64,000 bases of DNA from Cichorium intybus. Taxonomy: Eukaryota > Streptophyta > Magnoliopsida > Asterales > Asteraceae. The DNA lies in NCBI GenBank assembly GCA_023525715.1, contig CM042009.1, forward strand, positions 126,792,819 to 126,856,818, written 5' to 3'. Below the pieces are notes generated by a model. That model was not told where the DNA came from, ran no database searches, and worked only from the letters and a program-made list of their open reading frames with translations. The position numbers and the translations under genes were made by a program. Shown here in pieces: positions 34,931 through 45,970 of this stretch (its first letter is position 1; the number at the start of each line of letters is the position of its first letter).

Positions 34931-37683
34931 CCTATATATATACGACATGTAAACGACATTATCCTCTTCAAACGATCAAAACTCTCGAACAAACCCTAAT
35001 TTCTCAAGCTTTCATCTGCAATATTTTCTTGCAACTGTTCATCATTTTCATCCATGGATGCTCAAGACTCTTCATCATTCAGTCCTAAAGAAGGTCTATA
35101 TTTTCCAACCTTCCAATCTCAGCCATCCAATGTTCTGCTACTTTTAATCCTAGCCTCTTCCCTGAGCAATTAGATGCGTTAGCCGAATGTCTCAAACATT
35201 CAGTTCTTGATCTCATTGAAATCTTCAATCTTATGGGACACTCGCCTCTTTTGCAATCCCTGAGTCAATTCAAGAAGAATAGGTTGCCCAGCCTATGGAT
35301 ATTTTTCTTTGGTATCTTGCTTCGTTGCTTATCTGCTAGAAAATTTGGACTTGATTCTGCAAGCCAGACGTTTATGTAAATCTTATTCGGAATCTACAAT
35401 GACGTCACTGTTACGCATAAATACTGCCTTCCAATCTCAGCCATCCAATGTTCTGCTACTTTTAATCCTAGCCTCTTCCCTAAGCAATTAGATGTGTTTA
35501 GCCGAATGTCTTAAACATTCAGTTCTTGATATCATTGAAATCTTCAATCTTATGGGATACTCGCCTCATTTGCAATCCTTGAGTCAATTCAAGAAGAATA
35601 GGTTGCCCAGCCTATGGAGATTTTTCTTTTGTATCTTGCTTCGTTGCTTATCTGCTAGAACTTCTGGACTTGATTCTGCAAGCCAGAGTTTATGCAAATC
35701 TTATTCGGAATCTACAATGACATCCCTGTTGATTACGCATAAATATCGCAAGGAGACTTATGCATGTATGTCAATCACTCCAAATGGTACACTGAAATCT
35801 CTTCTGCAAGATTTTGGGCTATAATTGTGAATGTAGCTTACCATTTAAAAAATATTCCAATTGATGGCTCTCTCAAAATGATGTCGTACCACATAGTGCA
35901 TATACAACCTGCAAGCGATGATGTAGACTTTACCTTCTGCGCACAAATCCATCAGGTCATGCTTACAAAGGTACCACCTCTGAATCCAGTCATTGAAAAA
36001 TATTCATTAACTCTTGTTTTTCCATATCCTATTCGAGACTTGGTTACGGCTGCTGCTGAGGAATCTGTTCGTAAGAAAATTGTGTTGAAAATAAAGAAAC
36101 ATTGAACCTACTCAACCTCATCTACACATCAACCCCAGAAGAACAAAGAAGAAAGCTACACTAACTGTTGTTGAATCATACTCTGATTTATAGGAAACAC
36201 CATTTGAAGCCAAACTTCATGAAACTGGCGAACAACAACAATCACCTCCCCTTGATACCTATGTTCCATCACCACCTCGTACAGAAGAACCAATCACCTC
36301 TGTTTCTCACACCATAGAAATTCCCCCAACTTCTTCTGTACCGACATCCGAACCCATCACCACTTCTACACTAATTATCACTTCCATTTCTACTTCTAAA
36401 CCCATCCTTACTTCGGATCCCATTTCTACTTCTGAACCAATCCCTACTTCATAATCTATTTCTACTCCTGAACCCATCTCCACATCAGAATCTATCTCAA
36501 CATCTGGCGTATCAACATCCTCGTTTGCTCAAACATCCGAACCAATTTCTAACTGCATTTCCTCAGATAGCTTAGACACTTCTCTTCCACGATTCCCTAC
36601 TCTACCTCCATCACCAATTCATGGAGGTTTTGGAATGTGAATCAACCCTCTTCTCAACCACCGCCCACATTTGAAGAAGAAGCATTGATTTTTCACATGT
36701 CCCTTCTCCAATTTGACGACGATGATGACAATATGTTGGATGCAACGTTTTTTTCTTCATACGTCAGTAAAAGAATCTCAACCACAAACTCAATATCCTT
36801 TTGAAATATCAAACAGGGTTTGATCCAGAGGGATCCGACAAACCCCTCACATTGGCTAATATTTGTGATCATGTAAGGGTCTCTCATCACCTTACAATAG
36901 AATATGTTGAACAAATGATTAAGGATTCAGAAGAAAGGGTATTGGAGAAACAAAATCAATTGCACACCAATGTTATCTCTAAGGTTTATACTGTTAGTCA
37001 GAGGGCTGAGGCCTCGATTTCTGAAGTCCAAAAGTCGTTGGACAACATTCAGGATGAAGACGGGTCCTTTAATCAGTAATACAACTCTCAGAAACTGAAA
37101 GAACTCCATGTTGATCAACCCAGGATTTTTGAACTCAGCAAAGAATCCCTGGCTTCGGCACTGGAGGGTTTTGCATCTCAAATCCAGCGCAACAACAAGC
37201 TTATGCTCAATAATGCTCTTACGGATATGTGAACCATTCTTCAGCCTTTGATACAGTTGTCATCTCGCTTGCCCAGACCTCAAGCTGCCCAATCAGGACC
37301 ATGCCTAATGCTCCGATTGGACCTCAATTACAGTCCTCGCAAGGAGGAGAAGGGTATTGTTCTTGGTCTCGTGCCGTTTCGGGAGCGATGTTGACAATAT
37401 TAGAAACAACTACAAAGATTCCACAATTGGCCTATTTCGAAGTGTCTCGCCCTCCTCTTCGTCCACCAATGTCCAATCCAATTGTGACAAGAGGAGTGGC
37501 TATCAGTTATGGACCTTTGTACTCCACTATAACTTCTATAACTGTGTGACCCTCTGGTTTGGGACCCCAATACAAGGGCAACCAACAAGTCATCAAACTG
37601 ATCAAGAAATAGAAAAAGCAAAATAAGCTTGAAGAGCATGAAAAAGCTATGTCAAATAAATTTGATTGCTATGGGCAGGATAG
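34931..37683 (+). pseudogene. Degenerate retroelement-like ORF region, Pro-rich and coiled-coil
   Basis: A TATA-like TATATATATA at about 34935 precedes an AAACCCTAATTTCTC leader and an ATG at 35053. After it, in several frames, come FNPSLFPEQLDALAECLKHS, then ISSARFWAIIVNVAYHLKN and VPPLNPVIEKYSLTL, then a Pro/Ser/Thr-rich stretch with repeated TSEPIS phrases (about 36200-36560), an acidic DDDDDN run near 36720, and a coiled-coil-like stretch (36900-37160). The order resembles long retrotransposon-encoded proteins common in plant genomes, but I cannot name the family. It is interrupted by many stops, a frameshift and a tandem duplication. Confidence 0.4.
35109..35744 (+). repeat. 318-bp tandem duplication inside the retroelement-like ORF
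   Basis: The segment starting CCTTCCAATCTCAGCCATCC at 35109 starts again at 35427 and runs to about 35744. Within each copy the same peptide (FNPSLFP to LCKSYSESTMTSL) is encoded, but the copies are in different frames because of small indels. Confidence 0.9.
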
Positions 37684-38715
37684 TGTAAAATCCGCGTTTT
37701 GGGCCTAGGAGTTTTGGGGCTTAAATCGACAAAATAAATTTTATTTAATAAATAAATAAATGTAATATTTTGTTCTAATTTTATATTGTGAACCAATGAG
37801 CCAAATAAAACCTTAAAATAAGACAAGAAGCTTTAAAATCTATTTTTAAACCAATGATGAGAAAATTTGTCATAAGGACTAAAATTGTCAATTTGGCTGA
37901 ACTTATCGTATATAGATTTGACTAGTCAAGTACTTATGAGATTTAGGAAATATTATGAAGGAATTTATGTGGAAACTTATATTAAGTCAAATATTTCATT
38001 AAGTTAAAAATAAGGACCAAATTGGGAAGAATTTTAGTGAAAGGGGCCATTTTGCCATTTTGTCAAACTAAGGGTTAGTATTGACCTATCCAATGACTAA
38101 GTGAAAGATAAATTAAGTTTTTGGGGCAAAAGTGTGAAGATCAAGACTTTAATTTAAGGTTTAGGCCATTTGGGGTCACTAGGCATAAGACCTAAACTCT
38201 AGGGACCATTGTTGCCAAGTTAGAAAAGATGACAAGTTTTAGGGAGGGGTTCTCCCTATTTCAGCCCTATTAACATATTGAGAGAGAGGAGAAGGAGAGG
38301 AGAGTGTCAATTTTCCTTAGGCTTTGAAGGGAATGAGATTGGATTTGAAGAATCATCTAAGTAATTGAAGATTCTTATCATTCTAAGGTATAGTTCTCCT
38401 CCTTCTAGCTTGTAAACCCGTTTTTAGGTTGAGTTCTTCATCAAATCCCAAAATGATAAATTGGGGAAGGAAATCCTTGGATACAAAGTGTTAGTTTATG
38501 ATTATAGTCCTTGTTTTGAGCAACATCTAATCCATGGATGATGTAGATCTAATGGTTATATTGATTTGGTATTATGAACCCTAGAAATTTGGGATTTGAT
38601 GATTATTTGATGAATCTAGCAATTAATGGATAAATATGGTGGTTTTAGATGAGGGGATTCACTTCTAGTAATTCCCTAAGGATTCCAACCCTTGATGTGT
38701 GAACTTAACCCTTGA
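37684..38715 (+). repeat. LTR-B copy B, first part (split by Tekay-like element)
   Basis: It begins TGTAAAATCCGCGTTTTGGG and is the inverse of the sequence ending at 9205. It includes the AATCTCATT, GGGATTTGATGA and AATGGATGGA blocks found in copy A. It is cut at 38715 by the insertion that ends at 48425, and the duplicated CTTGA marks the join. Confidence 0.7.
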
Positions 38716-39776
38716 TGTAACACCCCTTTTCTCTAACCATATTTAAAATACAAGTACAGTTTTCAAACATAATTTACAACTCGTGACAATAAAATAGCCA
38801 CTTAAATTTTTTTTTATTTTACAAACTTAAAACTTGAGGGGTATTACAGACTCAATACAGATAACCATAATTTAAACTTACAGTGTACAATAACGGTCCC
38901 AACTGCAACTCTCGCTCCCTTCACCTAAGTACATAGCATTTCAAAAACATAGTATACGTGAGACATAAAGTCTCGTGAGTAATATGGGTTTAGACCCAAA
39001 ACTTTTCTATTCAAAACTTGAAATATCAAAAGTACATTGCTAAAAACTGATTTATTTCATAAATCTCAAAATAACTTTTTCTTCTTTACTTTCAAACTTT
39101 AAAAAGACTTTCTTTCTCATTTTCTCGTGACCAACTGAAACTTATGAATTAAGTTAATTAATTCATTCAACTAGCTCCCCTCGCGGGACAGAACAGATCT
39201 GCCCACTCGGTTATGCTCATTCTGTCTCCCCTTTGTGACTTGGAACGAATTCAAGCACAAGGGTATACTAAGCTAGACAACTACTTCGCGACGGGAGGTA
39301 CCATCTCAGTAGTGTCTTCTGATCCCCCGATTATGTGGGTGATCCTAGTCCGGACAACTGGCTCATACTTCTTTAATTCTTACTTCATTTCATCTCAAAT
39401 TGGTCAAAATGGGACACAATTTGTAAACAACTCTTACTCAAATACTTTAGAACTCTGTACTGAAAATACTTTCAAAAACTGATTTTGACATCTTAATTCC
39501 CATAAGGAACTTCTTTCAAAATACCTTGCAAACCATACTTTAAAAAAATCTGTTTAAAACACTAAGCCCTTATATAGAGCTTCTTTCAAAACTATTTTCC
39601 CAAACTTTAGTATTTATAAACATTTGGAAATCTTACTTTTCTGAAAATAACATTTGGCTATGTACTATAGAAATCCTCATAAAACTCACCTTGATGTAGC
39701 TACAGATTTCTAAACTTCACGTACTCCTTTCCCCTTTCCGTGCTCAACAGTATTTGAAGCACCACCTATATAAGTA

Positions 39777-39827
<51 letters not shown>

Positions 39828-41191
39828 GTAAATACATGCTACAACTAATTCTATGACTTAAGAGTCTCATATAACATAACTACAGGCCATACAAATGTAT
39901 AACCATCAATAAACTCATTTTATAATTTTTCCCGAAAGACGCGTATTTTGCTACAGTACCCCCGAGGGGTCGTATTTCAATTCCGACATTTTTGCATGAA
40001 ATCTTAAGCCATATTAGACTTGTGTTTCAAATTTGAGGTCAAACGGACAAGTCTAACCCCAAATTTCTAAAAATCAAAACTCAAAATTTCCTCAGTATGT
40101 TACACGGTCGTGTAACTTTTGCCTTGCAAATTACACGGCCGTGTAACTTTGCAGACCTTATATAAGTTACACGGTCGTGTAATATTTACCCTGTAAATTA
40201 CACGGTCGTGTAATGTTTCTGGGTGGGTTTCGGGTCCGATTTTCGAGCTGCAGACCACTATTTTGCCCTATTAAGTGCTTAATACTTAACTTAATCATTT
40301 ACTATCATTCCATGACTAAAACCCTTGCTTTACATCAAGTATTAAGCCTTGGAATCACTGATTTCAGTTTCAATTCCTTGAAAACCCGTTTTTGATGATT
40401 TATACCAAAAATTCAACTTTTTGAAATTAATCACTTAGGAGTGTCTTAATACATCCTAAGTGATCATTTGGACTCAGAAAAACCATAAAAACTGGTCTTA
40501 ATCTCACAACCCGTGAATTAGGGTTCTTGGCCAAAATCCCCATTTCTTGATTTTTAACCCATTCTATGGCTAGAACATGTTGTAGTGGTGATTTTGAGCA
40601 AGATGAACTAGATGACAACTTTGGAACTATGATTTCTGGAAAAATCAGAAATCAAACTTGATTCCTGTTCTAGAATTTGGAGCTTAGAACATGAAACCTT
40701 ACCTCTCAAGGCTTGGAATTATAAATTCCAAGTATTTTCCTTTGATTTCTTTGCAAAAATTCTTGAACTTCCCGTGCTCCTCTCTAGCTCCCTCTCGTGC
40801 TCTCTAGAATCCTCTATACGCTACTGATGATTTATGGACAAAGGAGAGTAATAACTCTCTTATTTATATTTTTAATTTTATAAGGTAATTACACCTTTAG
40901 TCCCTCTCTTCTCAAATTTCTTTCAAAAATGGTCCTATGGTTCATATCTTTACAATTTATGTTTCATTTACTTCCAACTTAACATTTTCTTGACAATTTG
41001 GTCATTCTCATGTCAAATGACCATTTTGCCCTTTTTGATCAAGTTTCACTATTCACGCGATAAAATTCCAAATTTCACATAAACTCTTATTTCTTATAAT
41101 ATTATTTCACAAATACATATTATTTTACATAATAGTCTTATAACATGTCAAAAGACTATTTTACCCTTTTACAATTTTACGGGTTCTTACA
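38716..41191 (-). repeat. 3' LTR (in element sense) of the Tekay-like element
   Basis: TG...CA ends; on the minus strand it starts TGTAAGAACCCG and ends GGGTGTTACA. It contains a TA microsatellite (39777-39823), a four-unit palindrome array (40100-40213) and a retained peptide-like block at 39213-39482 that recurs in all copies but has no known function. Confidence 0.96.
40100..40213. promoter_or_regulatory. Four 16-bp palindromes TTACACGG(T/C)CGTGTAA
   Basis: Units start at 40100, 40131, 40167 and 40198, with centre spacing 31, 36 and 31 bp. The same four are in the other LTR at 47334-47447. The dyad symmetry and near-constant spacing (about three helical turns) suggest binding by a dimeric protein; this is inference. 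Confidence 0.75.
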
Positions 41192-41205
41192 GTCACCCCT
41201 CCTTA
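41192..41205 (-). promoter_or_regulatory. Polypurine tract of the Tekay-like element
   Basis: On the minus strand AAGGAGGGG followed by TGAC abuts the LTR start TGTAAG. This is the expected primer for plus-strand DNA synthesis and overlaps the end of the pol frame. Confidence 0.8.
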
Positions 41206-44200
41206 AGCGGATTCCGTCCTCGGAATCTTTTCGTAATCTGTGAAATCTCTATATCTTCTTTTCATCTCTTCTAACGTCTCCCAAGTTAGGTTTGACCCTA
41301 ATGGGTGCTTCCACTTGACTAGTACAAGGTCAATCTCCTTGTTCCTTAGCTTCTTAGTCTGCATTTCTAGGATGGCTTCGGGTTCCTCAATCAGTTTGCT
41401 AGGAGTCTCCACTCTCAGGTCGGTATACGGTATTACTAACTCTTCTTTACCAAAGTACTTCTTCAAGTAGCATACATGAAAGGTATCATGTATTCCACTA
41501 AGTTCGGGTGGTAATTCTAGCTTGAATGCCTGTAACCCAACTTTTTTCAGAATTCTAAAAGGTCCAATGTACCTTGGACTCAGCTTTCCTCTCTTACCAA
41601 ATCTAACCACTCCTTTCCATGGCGACACTTTAATCATCACCAAATCTCCTTCTTGCAAGTCATACGGTCTCTTCTTTAGATTCGAATAACTCCTTTGCCT
41701 ATCTTGTGCTGCTTTCATGTTGGCTTGAATTACTCCGATCTTCTCATTAGTCACTCTAACAATCTCTGGCCCTGTAAGCTTCGTCTCACCCGCTTCTGAC
41801 CAACATAAAGGAGTTCTACACTTTCTACCATACAATGCCTCAAAAGGTGGCATTTTGATGCTAGAATGGTAGCTATTGTTGTATGCAAACTCCACTAATG
41901 GCAGGTGTTCGTCCCAACTTCCTCCAAAATCCATCACACATGACCGTAGCATGTCTTCCAATGTCTGGATTGTTCGTTCACTTTGACCATCTGTTTGTGG
42001 ATGACACGATGTACTTAACTGAATTCTTGTCTCCATTTTATCTTGTAAAGCTCTCCAGAAGTTAGAGGTAAATCTGGGGTCTCTGTCTGACACGATAGAC
42101 AACGGTGCACCATATCTTCTAAATACTTCATCTACATACAACTGGGCTAACTGCTCCAATGGAGTAGTTTCTTTTATGGCTAGAAATAATGCACTTTTGG
42201 TCAACCGGTCCACTATGACCCATATACTATCATGACCTCTTCTTGTTCTCGGTAACCCGACAATCAAGTCCATGGTTACATCTTCCCACTTTCCGGCTGG
42301 AATGTGTAATGACTGAGCATCTCCATGCGGGACCTGATGTTCCGCCTTAACTTGTGCACAAATGACACACTTGGAGATGTACTTGGCAATTCTTTTCTTC
42401 ATTCCAGGCCACCAATAATGTCTTTTCAGATCTTGATAAGTCTTGGTACTCCCTGGATGTATGGAATACTTTGACTTATGCGACTCTTCTAAAATAAACT
42501 TTCTCAATCCTCCTGTCTTTGGTACCCATATGCGGTTTCTGAAGGTCTTCAAGCCTTGACTATTGGTCTCAAACTGGGTTTCTTTTCCTAGCTTTTCATC
42601 TTTTAAATCTCCACTTTCTTCCACTTTCTGCTGAGCTGCTTTAATCTGTTCTATTATGTTGGACACCAATTCTATTCGCATTGATCTTGCCTTGATTCTT
42701 TTCTCAGGAACTTTTCTACTCAGTGCATCTGCTACTACATTTGCTTTACCTGGATGGTACACAATTTCGCAATCATAATCATTGATCTGCTCTAGCCATC
42801 TACTCTGTCTCATGTTCAACTCTTTTTGAGTGAACACATACTGTAAACTCTTGTGATCAGTGAACAGCTTGCACTTTGTACCATACAAGTAATGTCTCCA
42901 AATCTTCAAGGCAAACACGATCGCTGCAAGCTATAAATCATGAGTTGTGTACTTTTTCTCTGGATCTTTCAACTGTTTGGAAGCGTATGCTATAACCTTC
43001 CCTCTCTGCATCAACACACAACCAAGCCCCCGATGCGAGGCATCGTTGTACACTTCAAAGTCTTCTGTCCCATCTGGCAGTGTAAGGACAGGCGCGTTAC
43101 ACAACTTCTCTTTTAAGGTAGCGAAAGCTCTTTCTTGTTCTTCCTGCCATTTGAATTTCTCTTCCTTCTGGGTTAGGCGTGTAAGTGGCACTGCTATACG
43201 AGAGAAATCTTGAATAAATCTCCTGTAGTACCCGGCCAGACCGAGAAAACTTCTAACTTTTGTTGGCGTCTTAGGTGGCTCCCATTTCATCACTGCTTCA
43301 ACTTTCGCTGGATCAACTTTTATACCTTGGATAGAAACAACGTGTCCAAGGAACTGCACTTCTCTCATCCAAAACTCGCACTTAGAGAACTTTGCATATA
43401 GTTGTTCTCGCTTCAACGTCTCGAGTACTAACCTCAGATGACTTGCATGCTCTTCTTTATTCTTCGAGTAGATCAGTATGTCATCTATGAACACTATCAC
43501 AAACCGGTCTAGGAATGGTTTACAGACCCGATTCATTAAGTCCATAAAGATCGCTGGTGCATTCGTAAAACCAAATGGCATTACTAGGAACTCGTAATGC
43601 CCGTATCGTGTACGAAACGCCGTCTTCTCTACATCACTTTCTTTTACCCTGACTTGATGATACCCAGATCTCAAATCAATTTTTGAGAAATAATCTGCCC
43701 CTTGCAACTGGTCGAACAAATCGTCTATTCTGGGCAACGGGTAACGGTTCTTTATGGTAATCTTGTTCAATTCTCTATAATCAATGCACATCCGCATTGA
43801 TCCATCCTTCTTCTTCACAAACAGAACTGGAGCACCCCACGGAGAAGAACTAGGCCTGATAAAGCCTTTATCTAATAACTCCTGCAACTGGGACATTAAT
43901 TCCCTCATCTCTGTTGGTGCTAGCCGGTACGGTGCTCGTGCTATTGGGGAAGCTCCTGGAACAAGATCTATTCTGAATTCAACCTGCCTTTCTGGTGGCA
44001 AGCCTGGCAATTCATCTGGAAAAACTTCTGGGAATTCTTTTACCACTTCTATGTCTTTGTATGTCTGTTTCACTTTGTCTTCAGTCATTACATAGGCCAG
44101 GAAAGATACACATCCTTTCCTGATACATCTTCGAGCTTTAGCTACACTGATGATACTTGGCACGTGCGTTCTTCTTTCCCCATATACGTACACTTTTGCT

Positions 44201-45750
44201 CCTAGGGTTTTAACAGTCACCCTCTTCTGTCCACAAGCTATCTTCGCATCATTTGCACCCAGCCAATCCATTCCAATTATTACATCAAAGGACTTAATTC
44301 CAATAGGAAGGAGATTAAGTCGGAACTTCTTGCCATTGATGTCAAGCTCGCAATCTCGGTACATATGTTGAACTTCCACAAATTTCCCGTCTGCCACTTC
44401 TACCTCAAAAACTAGATCTAACAATTCTAATGGGACTTTTAGTCTGGCTCCAAACCCATGGGACAAAAATGAATATGTAGACCCGGAATCAAACAAGACA
44501 TATGCAGGTGTCGAGTTGATTAGTAGAATACCTGAGACCACATCGTGAGTCTCCTTCGCTTCCTCCCTAGTGATCTGAAAAGCTCTGGTCATCACTTTCT
44601 GGGGTTCTGTTTTCTTCTGTGCTGTTGACACCATAGTTTCTCCTCCCTTGTTTGGGCAATTGAAACTATAGTGCCCCATCTGATGGCATGAAAAGCACTC
44701 CACTTCACTAGCTTTCTTGGCTTTACAATCTTTCGCTTTGTGACCGAATCCGCCACAATTAAAGTAGGCATTTGATCCCGCTCGGCGCTCGCCACCGTGT
44801 TCTTTCCCACATTTCTCGCACTTCTTTACACTTCCCTGTCGGCTCTGACTTGAACACATCTTCCCTTTCTTCTTTATGTTCCCACTGATGCTACTAACTG
44901 TCTTCCTTTTGTCACCAAAACCAGGTCCCTCCTCTTTCCTTCTTTTTCCAACATCTTCCACAGTTCGGGCAGCATTGATCGCCCTATCTAGTGTTTCGGC
45001 TTTCTTCACTTCTAACTCGTAGTTCCATGGCAAACACCGGACATAGCGGTTGATCCGGGACCGCTCACTGGGGTAAGACTCCCCCACAAAAGGTAACATG
45101 TCGCAAAACTTCTTCGTATACTCATCCACTGTCAAGTCTCCCTTCTTTATTGTTAAGAAATCTTCATTCAATTTCTCCAGATCTCGCGTGGGACAGAATT
45201 TATCTTTAAGACACGTGACAAACTCTGCCCATGACCAACCATATACCACATCTTTTCCCAAACTTTCATATTTGGTGTTCCACCACACCAAAGCGTCATC
45301 CTTCAACTGCCGGGAGGCGTAGTTGACTTGGTCTTTTTCTGCACATTTGCTCGCTTGTATCACTTGTTCAATCTCTCAGACCCATCGCATCGTCACTTTG
45401 GGCTCGAAACTGCCATGGTATTCAGGCGGTTTTCAAGCCATAAAGGACTTAAAGGAGCAGCCCTTTTCTTCCCTCTTGTTACCTCCACTAACCGCTTCCT
45501 CAGTCGTCTTCTTGGATACTTCTTGTGATGATTGGGCATTAGGTTCACCCATTCTGCTGTCTATTATGTTGTTCACATCTTGTCTCAACTCATTTCGTAA
45601 GTTATCGATTAGAAACTGAATTGCCTCCATAGTGACAGGTTGTGGTGGTGGGTTTGGCTCAGACTTATCGTTTCGCAGAATATGTGGTTCACTTCCTCTT
45701 GAAGAAGTGTGACTGCCCTCACCCCTGTCAGCTTGTCTTCTGCCTTCCAT
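41203..45750 (-). pseudogene. gag-pol polyprotein with chromodomain, three in-frame stops
   Basis: One minus-strand frame of 1516 codons runs from ATG at 45750 to the stop at 41203. In order: Gag; two zinc knuckles (about residues 325-370; FNCGGFGHKAKDC has lost its first Cys, while CFSCHQMGHYSFNC is complete); a protease with DSGS; a reverse transcriptase with FIDD at about 754; RNase H (DASHRGLGC, about 903); an integrase with H-x2-H-like and C-x2-C residues, D in MDLIVG, D in SDRDPRF and E in SERTIQTLEDML; and a C-terminal chromodomain-like LVLVKWKH and LTWETLEE. The order RT-RNaseH-IN-chromodomain defines a chromovirus, and the wording fits Tekay/Del. Stops are TGA at 45433-45435, TGA at 45376-45378 and TAG at 42931-42933; each looks like a single substitution. 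The frame is otherwise open. Confidence 0.95.
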
Positions 45751-45954
45751 TACTATATAGATGAACAAATTATCTGTTTAATACACAATTCTATATAGTA
45801 TTTTGTAAGCGGTAGCATGTTATCTCCTTATCTTGACTGCACTATTATAACAGTCATACTCACTCTATGCCTCCTATATTACTAAGGCAACTTACTACTA
45901 CTCTTGCTGGTTTAAGCCTAGGGTGGTATTCCAACCTAATTCGCTTAAACTATG

Positions 45955-45966
45955 GCTCTGATACCA
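45955..45966 (-). promoter_or_regulatory. Primer-binding site, tRNA-iMet type (Tekay-like)
   Basis: On the minus strand TGGTATCAGAGC lies four bases after the 5' LTR end at 45971, complementary to initiator methionine tRNA. Confidence 0.95.
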
Positions 45967-45970
45967 AAAA

